Source: Candidatus Chlorohelix allophototropha
Lineage (GTDB): Bacteria > Chloroflexota > Chloroflexia > Chloroheliales > Chloroheliaceae
Reading direction: 5' to 3'
Assembly (NCBI RefSeq): GCF_030389965.1
Contig: NZ_CP128399.1
Coordinates: forward strand, 1,364,001 to 1,428,000
DNA: 64,000 nucleotides
Shown: one piece after another, positions 1 to 8,309 of the stretch
How the letters are laid out: every line of letters starts with the position of its first letter
How positions within the stretch are numbered: the stretch's first letter is position 1
Notes under the pieces: generated by a model
The model's input: only the letters and a program-made list of their open reading frames with translations
What the model was told of the DNA's origin: nothing
Databases searched by the model: none
Translations under genes and position numbers: made by a program

Positions 1-1767
1 AGGTAAGTTTTCTACCAAGCTTACAATTGGCTGCCCGCTTTTCAGAAGTTGTTCCCAGCGAGAAAACGAAGGAGCATAGTGCCCGTTTTGAAAAGAGCAA
101 AGCGCTTTTTCAGTAGAACTGTCTTCAATGCCCCACTCGGCAACCTGTTTCAAAAAAAGCTGTCCCTTAGAATCTTGCAAGTTCCGAAAAATACAGGCTG
201 TACGTGAGCCACAAGCTTTACCCAACCAAGCCAAAACTTTAGAAAGCTCAAGCTCATTATCATGGTGTGACAAAAGAAGACGTTGTACTTCAATCAAAGC
301 TGTATGGTAGAGTTCGCGCTTTAGTAGAGCGTTTTCGGCTTCTTTACGAGGCGTAATATCTCTCAGAATAAACAAAGTGGCAGGATTGTCGTTATATTCT
401 AAGAGCAGCGTTACAATTTCAAGGGCAAGCATCTTGCGGTCTAGGCGCATAAAACGTATTTCAAAAGTTTCGTGAGGAGTTTGCTTCTGTTGTATTTGTC
501 GGGCTAATGCCTCTAGGGAATCTCTAGAATCGGGATGTGCCAGTTCCAACATTGTTTTACCAATGAGTTCTTGGTTATTTGTAAAATTGAAAATCTCGAC
601 TGCCGCTTTATTGGCAAAATTTATCCCATTTTGGCTCTGAATAATAATTCCGTCTGGTGAAAGCTCTACCAGTTGGCGATATCTTTGCTCACTATCTTTA
701 AGCTCAGATTGGGAATATTCTAGGGCTTGAAAGGTTTGGTTGATAACCCTAGCAAAAGTTGAGAGTTCGTCCTTTCCTTTCACCTCAAGCCGAACCGATA
801 AGTCGGCAAGCGCTCCAATTTTGCTAATGCTTTTGCTCAGGAGAGTTAAGCGGTTAAGGAAAAATCTTTTAACAAGCACAACCCCTAGCAACTCAAACAT
901 AGCCCCCAGCAGTATTAACGAAAAAAGGAGATATTTCAGGCTAGTTTGCCCCTCCATATAGATGTCTCTAGAAGTGGTGACCTTTAAGAGCAAACTGGAG
1001 TTATCATAAATATCTTTTTCCACAGAATAGACCGAGATAGTATTTTCAGTTAAAGTTTTATATATAACCTCTCCACTCCTGTTCGCAAGAATTTGTGGAA
1101 TAAGGGCGCGGGCGTCAGAGGGTAGTTCTTGACTGTCAACCCTGTATAAGCTTAATCCAGCTTGAATCGTTTCCTCCATGTCCTTTAGCTCTATCAAATC
1201 CAGATATTTACCCATTATCAATGCGCCTCGCATAGGTCCCTCACCTTGGCTAGTCAAGATTGGTCTAGAAACAATAATAAGAGGAGAAAGACCGGGCAGC
1301 GAAAGGATACCTGACAAGCTATTCTGCTGGGCAGGTAAACTTAATAGCAAGTTATCAGGGTTGAGAAGTTTCAAAAAAGAATCTGGAACGGGAGTTTTCT
1401 GTTGACTATTCCTGTCAAAAGCTGTTCCGAATACTACCTGCCCATTGTTATTAACAAATACTAGCAAATTTATTTGCAGGTTTGTTAATTCCTGCTCTGT
1501 TAGATTTATTTGCTCATAAATGTGATTGCTATCTGCGATATACTCATAAGTATCGTCCCAATCTGACCATTCTCGATCTAGAAGATTTAGATTAGCGGCT
1601 AGGTGAGAAATAAAAGTCTGAGTTCTGGTAATATTTTCACGACTTTCCTGTTCTTCCAGCCGACTAAAGCCGCTCAGCATTATATTTGAAAGAATCAGGT
1701 ATAGAGAAAAAACCAAGAGCAATAGGGTGGAGCTAATAATCAGAATGGTTTTAGAAGCAATAGACAT
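1..1767 (-). CDS. Sensor protein with CHASE4, HAMP, PAS and GAF domains (3' end outside window)
   Basis: The gene starts with ATG at 1767 and is read leftward off the window edge, so its C-terminus, probably a histidine kinase or other output domain, is not seen. In order the sequence shows an N-terminal membrane segment (about residues 5-28), an extracytoplasmic CHASE4-type sensor with the typical W-D-D-T-Y signature (near residue 65), a second membrane segment, a HAMP linker (about 1-kb point, minus-strand 740-890), a PAS domain and a GAF-like domain up to the edge. CHASE4 domains sense unknown external ligands. The hybrid kinase gene upstream on the same strand ends 109 bases before this start, so the two may be co-transcribed. 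Family and order are clear; the output activity is not visible. Confidence 0.85.
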   Translation of the reverse strand, partial: MSIASKTILIISSTLLLLVFSLYLILSNIMLSGFSRLEEQESRENITRTQTFISHLAANLNLLDREWSDWDDTYEYIADSNHIYEQINLTEQELTNLQINLLVFVNNNGQVVFGTAFDRNSQQKTPVPDSFLKLLNPDNLLLSLPAQQNSLSGILSLPGLSPLIIVSRPILTSQGEGPMRGALIMGKYLDLIELKDMEETIQAGLSLYRVDSQELPSDARALIPQILANRSGEVIYKTLTENTISVYSVEKDIYDNSSLLLKVTTSRDIYMEGQTSLKYLLFSLILLGAMFELLGVVLVKRFFLNRLTLLSKSISKIGALADLSVRLEVKGKDELSTFARVINQTFQALEYSQSELKDSEQRYRQLVELSPDGIIIQSQNGINFANKAAVEIFNFTNNQELIGKTMLELAHPDSRDSLEALARQIQQKQTPHETFEIRFMRLDRKMLALEIVTLLLEYNDNPATLFILRDITPRKEAENALLKRELYHTALIEVQRLLLSHHDNELELSKVLAWLGKACGSRTACIFRNLQDSKGQLFLKQVAEWGIEDSSTEKALCSFQNGHYAPSFSRWEQLLKSGQPIVSLVENLP

Positions 1768-1876
1768 GACGTTCCACACTCCGTTGTGAAGAAGGCAAGG
1801 TAACTAGGCGAAACCTATCTGTACGCCAGAGGTGGGCTGCGCTTGCGAATGAAAATCCGAAAAACTCCTTGCCAAT

Positions 1877-4270
1877 TTAGATACCAGTCTCCCTATCCAA
1901 CATCAAACGCACTTTCCTTACAAGATCTATAGATGAAAAAGGCTTCTGAATAAAATCCGCTTGTGGGAATAAACCTTCATTACAGACCAAATCAGCCGAG
2001 TAACCGGACATAAAAAGTATTTTCAGGTCGGGGGAATATTTTACCAATTCTAAAGAAAGCTCTCCTCCGCCCATTCTAGGCATTATCATATCACTGAGCA
2101 AAAGGTGAATTTTATCCTCATAAAGTCGGTATTTTTCCAGAGCGTCAAAACCGTTTTCTGCCTCTAATACCGTATAACCGTTCTTTCTTAATAGCGTTCC
2201 GGCTAATTTGCGAATGAGTTTCTCATCTTCCACTAAAAGTATTGTTTCGTAACCTTTAGTCGCTAGGCTTATCGTCGGTTGCGCAACTACCAGCGGCGTT
2301 GGAATTCCTTCCAATTTTGGCAAATAGATTTTGAAAATAGAACCCCATCCGGGTTCACTGTAAACCGAAATATAACCTTGGCTTTGCTGCACTATTCCAT
2401 ACACTGTGGAAAGCCCAAGACCAGTACCCTTTCCAAGCTCTTTAGTAGTAAAAAAAGGCTCGAAAATATGGCTTAGCGTTTCAGAATCCATCCCAAAGCC
2501 CGTATCGCTTACCTCTAGCAAAACATATTGTCCCGGTTTAACAGTTTGATAGTAGTATTGTTGTTCTTCATCCAACTGGATATTGGAAGTTTTCAACTTG
2601 AAAGTACCACCTACGGGCATTGCATCTCTGGCATTAACCGCCAAGTTTATTATTATTTGCTCTATCTGAACCGGATCAGCCAGAATTGCACTTACGTAGG
2701 GGGTAAGTTCACATACTAGCTCAACATTCTCACCAATCACGCGCCGCAACATTTTCTCAATATCTAATACCGAATTATTGAGATTTAGCACCTGTGGTTG
2801 AAGTACCTGACGACGACCCAAAGCCAGCAATTGGCTGGTTAGGGTGGCAGCTTTCTGCCCTGCTCTCTTAATCTCCTGCGCACTTTCAAGTAGTGGATCA
2901 GATACTTGCAACCCGTTTTCTATTATTTCGGCATAAGATTGAATTATGGTCAGAAGATTATTAAAATCGTGCGCCACGCCCCCTGCCAACCTGCCGACCA
3001 TCTCCATTTTCTGGGAATGAAAAAGCTGCTCTTTGTGTCTGATTAACTCATTCTGTGTTTGTTTTAGTGAGGTGAAATCGCGGGTGATCGAGAGTAAAGA
3101 TACGAGTTGACCTTCGACGTTATATTCTGGAACTATACGAGTCTGAAGGTAAAACACCTGACCGTATATAGTTATTTCATAATCCAGCGCCTGCTCTTGC
3201 CCAGTTTCAATTACTTTTAGCGCAAAATCCTGCCAAGGTTGGAAAATGTTTCGGTCTATTCCAAGCTCATCGGAAGGTTTTCCAAGTAAAGACTCCGCAG
3301 AAGCACCGTATAATTGGGATGCTGCTGGGTTAGCATATAGCACCTTAAGTTCTTTATCGTGCCTGACGATAAAGTCAGGAGAATTTTCCACCAACGCCTT
3401 AAAACGTGTATTGCTCTGGCGTAAAGCTTCCTCCCCCTGCTTGCGCTTGGTGATATTATGCAGCATTGTTAGCAAATATTTTTCGCCGTTCAACTCCAGT
3501 ATCTCGGCGTAAGCAAGGCAGTGGAGAATCTCGCCCTTGGGTGTCTGGATTTTCAAATCTAATTCACTAACGAAGCCCTGCGCCTGCATGACCTTTAGCA
3601 TTCTTTCCCGATCGCTTTGCTCAAACCAAAGACCCAACTCCACTGAAGTTCGCCCTATCATTTCTTCACGGGTACAACCCAGCATTTTTAAAACACTTTC
3701 GTTGACCTCACGATAACGACCATCCGCTACGGTAGAAATAGCCATTGCTATCGGACTAGCCTCGAAAATCTTGGCAAAGCGGTACTCAGATTGGAGGAAG
3801 GCTTCAGCAAGGTGCTTGTAGTTCAATGTCGGGTCTGAGATAGAGTGAAGGTAGATTGATAGCCTCTCCGGCGAAGGGTAAAGCTGAAATTGAAACCAGC
3901 TATTAAGGAGAGGATAAAACCACTCAAACTCCACCGCTGCGCCTGTTTCTACAGCCTTATGGAATTCCTCAAAAATAGCAGTTTCGGCTAAATCTGGATA
4001 TTCTTCCCAAATATTTTTGCCTACCAGTTGGTTACTTTTCTTAAGAAAGAAAGAGTCAGCCTGCTGATCAATATAGAAAAGTGTCCAATCTGAATTCAGC
4101 GAAAAAAAAGCAGTGTTGAAGCGCTGCTGGTGGAGGGCTAACGAGGCAAGTTGCTTGCCCGTTTCAGTGAGGGGTAGAGGACTTTCAGGCGTAATCAACC
4201 GAGAATTTAAAGTTGAATCTTTAAGCTGCCCCTGTTCCGTAACGTAAGCTGAGTTGGCTGGATTATTCAT
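1877..4270 (-). CDS. Soluble hybrid sensor histidine kinase with PAS domains and a C-terminal receiver
   Basis: This 797-residue protein has no membrane segment. Three PAS-like regions (about 50-150, 160-280, 285-405) precede a HisKA dimerisation domain with phospho-acceptor His434 in a GVAHDFNN motif. The HATPase domain follows, with its N box near 542-551, DTGFGM at 589-594 and GKGTGLGL at 613-620. A receiver domain (about 675-795) has phospho-acceptor Asp727. All catalytic residues are present, so it should autophosphorylate and pass phosphate to its own receiver. Kinases of this layout usually signal to a histidine phosphotransferase or a separate regulator, and none is adjacent. It probably senses a cytoplasmic ligand or redox state, but the signal cannot be read. 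It sits upstream of the CHASE4 sensor, possibly in one transcript. Confidence 0.9.
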   Translation of the reverse strand: MNNPANSAYVTEQGQLKDSTLNSRLITPESPLPLTETGKQLASLALHQQRFNTAFFSLNSDWTLFYIDQQADSFFLKKSNQLVGKNIWEEYPDLAETAIFEEFHKAVETGAAVEFEWFYPLLNSWFQFQLYPSPERLSIYLHSISDPTLNYKHLAEAFLQSEYRFAKIFEASPIAMAISTVADGRYREVNESVLKMLGCTREEMIGRTSVELGLWFEQSDRERMLKVMQAQGFVSELDLKIQTPKGEILHCLAYAEILELNGEKYLLTMLHNITKRKQGEEALRQSNTRFKALVENSPDFIVRHDKELKVLYANPAASQLYGASAESLLGKPSDELGIDRNIFQPWQDFALKVIETGQEQALDYEITIYGQVFYLQTRIVPEYNVEGQLVSLLSITRDFTSLKQTQNELIRHKEQLFHSQKMEMVGRLAGGVAHDFNNLLTIIQSYAEIIENGLQVSDPLLESAQEIKRAGQKAATLTSQLLALGRRQVLQPQVLNLNNSVLDIEKMLRRVIGENVELVCELTPYVSAILADPVQIEQIIINLAVNARDAMPVGGTFKLKTSNIQLDEEQQYYYQTVKPGQYVLLEVSDTGFGMDSETLSHIFEPFFTTKELGKGTGLGLSTVYGIVQQSQGYISVYSEPGWGSIFKIYLPKLEGIPTPLVVAQPTISLATKGYETILLVEDEKLIRKLAGTLLRKNGYTVLEAENGFDALEKYRLYEDKIHLLLSDMIMPRMGGGELSLELVKYSPDLKILFMSGYSADLVCNEGLFPQADFIQKPFSSIDLVRKVRLMLDRETGI

Positions 4271-4446
4271 TTTTCGATTCTAACAAAATAAGTTATACAA
4301 CAATGGAACCCTTATATAAAAAATTATACTCTAAAAAGGATTTCAAATCACTACTATTAACCTAACATTTGTATAAAAATTCTTCTATTTTTATAGAATT
4401 CAATTTAGTTAGTATTAAGGGTAAATGAAAACGGGTAGATTGCATT
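4271..4446. promoter_or_regulatory. AT-rich promoter region upstream of the hybrid kinase
   Basis: This very AT-rich stretch lies between the kinase start (4270) and the terminator of the next minus-strand gene. It must hold the kinase promoter, but I cannot assign one -10/-35 pair with confidence because many AT-rich hexamers fit. Confidence 0.35.
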
Positions 4447-4475
4447 AAAAAACCCGCGCCATAAGCGACGGGGTA
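4447..4475 (-). terminator. Rho-independent terminator of the GntR/PLP-enzyme operon
   Basis: Read on the minus strand, a GC-rich stem (CCCG, bulge, CGC pairing with GCGCGGG) closes over a short TTAT loop and is followed by six T residues. It lies about 80 bases after the stop codon at 4556 and separates this operon from the sensor kinases. Confidence 0.7.
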
Positions 4476-4555
4476 TTTTTCAAGTATTGAGCAAGACTGA
4501 TACCAGACCTTACTCTGAAAGACCGCCTACAAATTGTACGATTCTTCTCAACTAA

Positions 4556-5920
4556 TCACCGAACACCAATAACGGCGGGATACTCGTTTTCAAAGCAGTA
4601 ATAGACGGTTTGGTAGGGTAGCCGAAACTCGGTTACTTCCTTTTCTACTGCCTCTGGCGCTTCACCACCCACTAATATCCGGGAGATGAACTCAGCCACT
4701 TGTTCCATCTCGGAAGCGCCCATGCCCAACCGTGCTACTTCGATTGTACCCATTCGCAAACCGCCCGGTCTATCCCAATCCTCCGGTTTATCGCCCGGTA
4801 TCAGGTTCTTGTTGGTAATAAGGTTGGCGCGAGCCAAGCGGTGCGCTACCTCCAACCCTCCCCCAAACTGTCGCACATCGGCAATTACCTGATGGGTACG
4901 GGTGTAACCTTTGTGTGATGCCAGTACCGGAATGCCCCGCTTTTCCAACGCTGCCCCCAAGGCTTGTGCGTTTTCCACTATTCGTGCCATATAAACCTTG
5001 CCATATGCCAGCAATTCGGCGGCTGAAACCGCCAGAGCCGCCACCCGATTGACTTGGTGAGTAGCTGCCAACACCGGGAATACCGCGTGGGTCAAGGGTT
5101 CTGTCAGAGCCGAGTCATCCCACACCATCACCCCGCTTTGCGGTCCGCTAAAGGTTTTGCCGGCGGAACCGGTTACAATATCTGCGCCTTCTCGCAAGGG
5201 GTCTTGAAACTGCCCGCACGCCACCAACCCTAATTGGTGCGCCCCATCGAAAAAGATTTTGCCGCCCCACTCTGCCACAATCTCGCTCATTTCCCGTAAC
5301 GGAAAAGGAAAGAGGGTCATGGAAGCGCCCAACGCGACCAATTTCGGGCGCACCTGTCGTGCTACCTGCCGAAATCTCTCCAAGTCCACAACCAGTTCTG
5401 CTTGGTCAAAAGGTACATCTACGATGTTAAGACCGCGCACCCCTGCCGGACCATCCGAGCGGTTAGAAGAATGTCCGCCGACAGGCTGAGATAGGCTCAT
5501 GATGGTGTCGCCCGGTTGGGTGAGCGCAGTATAGACTGCCATATTGCCGATCATACTAGCACATAGGCGATGGTCGGCGTACTTGGCTTGAAAGAGTTTC
5601 TTTAAGAGTTCCACGCACAACGATTCTATTTCATCAATATGTTTTGTTCCGGCAAACCAGCGATTTACCGCCCCGATGTGACCTTCTGCTGCTCTAGTAC
5701 CCACCTCCGCAGATAGCAAGGTGCGTACAGTGGGGCTGGTGGGCGCTTCGGGAGCAAGCAGATTAACACAACTTTTGCCACGCCACTGCTCGTTGCGCCT
5801 GACTGCCTCTAACACTTCCTGCGCCATTTCACGGGGAGAGTTGCAGCTATCTATTAGTTGCCGCGCCTGTTGCAAAATTGCGGGGTCGTGGACTTCAAAG
5901 GTTTCCTGTTCCAAGGTCAT
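4556..5920 (-). CDS. PLP-dependent enzyme of the serine hydroxymethyltransferase (GlyA) family
   Basis: At 454 residues it has the length of serine hydroxymethyltransferase. The signature residues are visible: an AEG motif near residues 78-80, an aspartate-histidine pair (Asp225, His228) in the cofactor pocket, the presumed PLP lysine Lys255 in the sequence GSAGKTFSGP, and Arg389 in a LRMGT motif matching the carboxylate-binding arginine. Overall similarity to housekeeping GlyA looks low; the lysine motif is not the usual TTTHK. The GntR gene 12 bases upstream forms an operon with it. Housekeeping glyA is not normally under a FadR-type GntR repressor. A catabolic or specialised paralogue (for example an alpha-methylserine or beta-hydroxy-amino-acid aldolase type) is therefore more likely. 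The fold is certain; the substrate is not. Confidence 0.8.
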   Translation of the reverse strand: MTLEQETFEVHDPAILQQARQLIDSCNSPREMAQEVLEAVRRNEQWRGKSCVNLLAPEAPTSPTVRTLLSAEVGTRAAEGHIGAVNRWFAGTKHIDEIESLCVELLKKLFQAKYADHRLCASMIGNMAVYTALTQPGDTIMSLSQPVGGHSSNRSDGPAGVRGLNIVDVPFDQAELVVDLERFRQVARQVRPKLVALGASMTLFPFPLREMSEIVAEWGGKIFFDGAHQLGLVACGQFQDPLREGADIVTGSAGKTFSGPQSGVMVWDDSALTEPLTHAVFPVLAATHQVNRVAALAVSAAELLAYGKVYMARIVENAQALGAALEKRGIPVLASHKGYTRTHQVIADVRQFGGGLEVAHRLARANLITNKNLIPGDKPEDWDRPGGLRMGTIEVARLGMGASEMEQVAEFISRILVGGEAPEAVEKEVTEFRLPYQTVYYCFENEYPAVIGVR

Positions 5921-5932
5921 CTTGTTACTCCT

Positions 5933-6613
5933 TCAGCTAATATGTATTTCTCGGTTTAAAACCGCTACCAACAATTCTCCCGCCTCTTTGATATGAACCT
6001 GCAATAGCCCCAGCGCTTTTTCGCTATCCTGCTGACAGCAGGCTTCCAGCAATTCACGGTGTTCCTGCTGCGAGCGGTTCTGGTGCTCGATAGCAGAAAG
6101 TACCAATCGTAAAAAGCGGTCAGCTTCCTGATGTAGAGAATTGATTATGCTTAACAAGCGGGGGCGGGCACAAGGTTGGTAAAGCGCGAGGTGAAACTTG
6201 CGATTAAGTTCACCCCAGCGTCCGACCTCAGTTTCCCGCTCCAGTTCCTCCAGTATCAAAGCAGCCTGCTCTAAATCTTGGGAGGAGAGCGTGGGCAAGG
6301 CAAAACGAAGGGCAGCGGTTTCAAGCGCAACCCTGATTTCAAAAAGCTCTTGTACTTCGCGGGGGGATAATTCCAGCACTTGCGCTCCCCGGTTGGGATA
6401 AATGGCAATTAGCCCTTCCGCTTCCAACTTTCTGAGAGCTTCGCGAACGGGAATGCGACTGACCCCGAAAGCAGAGGCGAGTTCTTCCTGACGAAGGTAA
6501 TCACCGCCTTTGATTTCGCCACTGAGGATGGCTTTGCGTAGGCTATCGGCAATCAGGTCAGGAGAGGTTTTGTATTGTTTGATTTCATCGAAAACAAATT
6601 TAGATGTAGCCAT
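5933..6613 (-). CDS. GntR-family transcriptional regulator, FadR/FCD subfamily
   Basis: The 226-residue protein has an N-terminal winged helix (about residues 15-80, with the recognition region ASAFGVSRIPVREALRKLE) and an all-helical FCD ligand domain (about 90-215), typical of FadR-type repressors that respond to small carboxylates or amino acids. It is the first gene of a two-gene operon with the PLP enzyme, so its effector is probably that enzyme's substrate or product. No ribosome-binding site precedes the ATG at 6613. Instead a 32-bp perfect palindrome containing a consensus promoter abuts the start codon, which predicts a leaderless, autoregulated mRNA. Confidence 0.92.
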   Translation of the reverse strand: MATSKFVFDEIKQYKTSPDLIADSLRKAILSGEIKGGDYLRQEELASAFGVSRIPVREALRKLEAEGLIAIYPNRGAQVLELSPREVQELFEIRVALETAALRFALPTLSSQDLEQAALILEELERETEVGRWGELNRKFHLALYQPCARPRLLSIINSLHQEADRFLRLVLSAIEHQNRSQQEHRELLEACCQQDSEKALGLLQVHIKEAGELLVAVLNREIHIS

Positions 6614-6648
6614 ACAAGGATTGTATACATGTATACAATCCTTGTCAA
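6614..6648 (-). promoter_or_regulatory. Promoter embedded in a perfect 32-bp GntR operator
   Basis: Bases 6614-6645 are a perfect inverted repeat (16-bp arms, no spacer) centred on ATGTATACAT-like sequence. This fits the TTGTATACAA style of sites bound by FadR-type GntR dimers. On the minus strand a TTGACA box (6648-6643), exactly 17 bases, and a TACAAT box (6625-6620) form a near-consensus sigma-70 promoter inside the palindrome. The -10 box ends six bases before the ATG, so transcription should begin at or next to the start codon. Bound repressor would cover both promoter boxes. The geometry is directly visible; binding by the adjacent GntR protein is inferred. Confidence 0.85.
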
Positions 6649-6821
6649 GTAATTTGATACTTTTATAGTCTACTGATGGTCGCTGCCTACCTTATTCCAA
6701 AATTGCCATTTTAAAAGGAGGTTTTGCTTATATTTTCAAGCCAGCAGTATTCGCTGCTCCTTTAGGACGATATAGGGAAATCAAAATAGGACAGCGTATT
6801 TTCCTTCTGAGATGTCTTTGG

Positions 6822-7460
6822 CTATTGTGCTTTTATACCCTTTGCATATGCCAATAACAATCGCCCGGTAGAATCACATTCCACTTCCTGATAATCAGCT
6901 TGCTTCATAAGCACGGCATAATTTCGGACATCTGTTTGCGGCATGGCATGGCTACCCAACAAATGTTTGAGAAAACCGCCAACTACAGGTAAGGAAGGCA
7001 AGTCAAAGTCTACTACCAAGCATCTGCCTCCCGGCTTTAGTACCCTTTGTATCTCGTTCAACGCCTGACGCTTCAGGTCACCCGGTAAATGATGGAATAC
7101 CAACCGACTAATTACTACATCAAAGGTAGCATCCGCAAAAGGTAATTCTTGCGCGTAGGATACCTGAAACCCTACTTCTACCCCTTTTTCAGCCGCCTTT
7201 TTGCGTGCCAATTCTATCATCTCTGGGGCGGCATCAATCCCGAATACCTTACCTGTTTTACCCACGTGAGCTTTAGCTTTTAAGGTGAGACTACCCGGAC
7301 CACACCCCAAATCCAGTACTGTAGCGCCCGTTTTAATTTCAGCCAGTTCGATAACTCTGTCTTCGCTTCCACTCAACAAGTGCCCGAAAATCGCGTCATA
7401 ACGCTTAGACCAGCGAACAAGATTGCCTTTCGAAGCTGTTTCATGGGTATGTGCCATCAT
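6822..7460 (-). CDS. SAM-dependent class I methyltransferase (UbiE/MenG-like)
   Basis: The protein carries the Rossmann SAM-binding motif I VLDLGCGPGSL, an acidic motif II region (GIDAAPEM), and a post-motif region (ISRLVFHHLPG) typical of UbiE-like small-molecule methyltransferases. An upstream in-frame ATG at 7523 exists, but it lies inside a probable operator. The ATG at 7460 has an AGAGGA ribosome site six bases upstream, so I place the start there (212 residues). The gene is divergent from a TetR regulator, with operator-like repeats in the shared promoter region. It is probably induced by the TetR ligand and may modify a toxic or signalling compound. The substrate is unknown. Confidence 0.85.
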   Translation of the reverse strand: MMAHTHETASKGNLVRWSKRYDAIFGHLLSGSEDRVIELAEIKTGATVLDLGCGPGSLTLKAKAHVGKTGKVFGIDAAPEMIELARKKAAEKGVEVGFQVSYAQELPFADATFDVVISRLVFHHLPGDLKRQALNEIQRVLKPGGRCLVVDFDLPSLPVVGGFLKHLLGSHAMPQTDVRNYAVLMKQADYQEVECDSTGRLLLAYAKGIKAQ

Positions 7461-7506
7461 AGAAATCCTCTTTCTCTTATTTTTATCTGGAACATCATAG
7501 CCAATA

Positions 7507-7590
7507 TTGAACAAACTGTTCATTTACTATATAATACTAATTAGCCAATAAATCAATAACCAATTTTGTAAGATTTGTTCAATACTGAAC
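7507..7590 (+). promoter_or_regulatory. Divergent promoter with two TetR-type operators
   Basis: A TTGAAC box (7507-7512), 17 bases and TATAAT (7530-7535) form a plus-strand promoter for the tetR gene. It overlaps a perfect inverted repeat TGAACA-N3-TGTTCA (7508-7522). A second repeat GTTCA-N4-TGAAC lies at 7577-7590. Both share TTTGTTCAATA, one in each orientation. This fits a TetR dimer repressing its own gene and the divergent methyltransferase. The repeats are seen; the binding is inferred. Confidence 0.75.
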
Positions 7591-7607
7591 GGGAGAGCTG
7601 AAATTGT

Positions 7608-8201
7608 ATGGAAACTAAGCCGACACAGACCGAAACAGCCCACAAATCAGCAGATCGGCGTATCCAAAGAACCCGCAACCTATTGCAAGAAGCCCTAATT
7701 TCGCTTATTCAGGAAAAAGATTACGATGATATAACAGTTCAGGATTTGCTTGATCGCGCAAATGTAGGACGCTCTACCTTCTATTCCCACTTTCTGGATA
7801 AGGATGAATTATTGATGAGCGGGCTTGAAAAGTTACGAGTTAGCTTTGAGGAGCAACACCAAAAACTGGGGCTGGAGTTGGGATTGAAAAACTCGGAAAG
7901 GCAAGTAAGCCTAGCTTTTTTCAAACACGCTCAAAGTCACTACCAAGTTTATAAGGCAGTAGTGGGAAAACGTAGTGGAACGATGATTACCAAAACTTTC
8001 TATGAGTACCTGAAGGAGATGTTCAGGGGATATTTAGCAAAAAATGAGTCACCCGGAGGAGTGCCATTAGAACTGGTAGTGCAATTTCAAGCGAGTTCGC
8101 TTATGGCATTATTAACGTGGTGGTTCGACAATGACCTACCCTATTCTGCTGAACAAATGAATAACTGGTATCATCAGTTGGCAGGGCAGTTTTTAGCATA
8201 G
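7608..8201 (+). CDS. TetR/AcrR-family transcriptional regulator
   Basis: The 197-residue protein has a TetR-type helix-turn-helix (about residues 20-65, with ITVQDLLDRANVGRSTFYSHF) and a helical ligand-binding C-terminal domain. The N-terminal RTRNLLQEALISLI start of the DNA-binding helix is typical of the subgroup found as regulators of methyltransferases and membrane proteins in Gram-positive and Chloroflexi genomes. It is divergent from the methyltransferase, and matching inverted repeats lie between the two, so local autoregulation is likely. The ligand is unknown. Confidence 0.9.
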   Translation: METKPTQTETAHKSADRRIQRTRNLLQEALISLIQEKDYDDITVQDLLDRANVGRSTFYSHFLDKDELLMSGLEKLRVSFEEQHQKLGLELGLKNSERQVSLAFFKHAQSHYQVYKAVVGKRSGTMITKTFYEYLKEMFRGYLAKNESPGGVPLELVVQFQASSLMALLTWWFDNDLPYSAEQMNNWYHQLAGQFLA

Positions 8202-8248
8202 GCTCAGGGTTTTCGCCTAAAACAGAAAGTAAAAAATCTGAAATAAAA

Positions 8249-8270
8249 ACAAGGGGCGTAAACCCCTTGT
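8249..8270 (-). terminator. Hairpin terminator between convergent genes
   Basis: A perfect 8-bp stem (ACAAGGGG / CCCCTTGT) with a 6-base loop lies between the convergent tetR and Rieske-fusion genes. On the minus strand it is followed by a T-rich tract (GTTTTTATTT), so it mainly ends the Rieske-fusion transcript. It could also act on the plus strand. Confidence 0.75.
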
Positions 8271-8309
8271 CTGAATAACCTCTTCAAGCGAAAGTCTCAA
8301 CTAGCGTAA

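Noticed and set aside
7461-7523. Longer N-terminus of the methyltransferase
   Set aside because: It would place the start inside the operator and lacks a ribosome site; the ATG at 7460 has a strong one.
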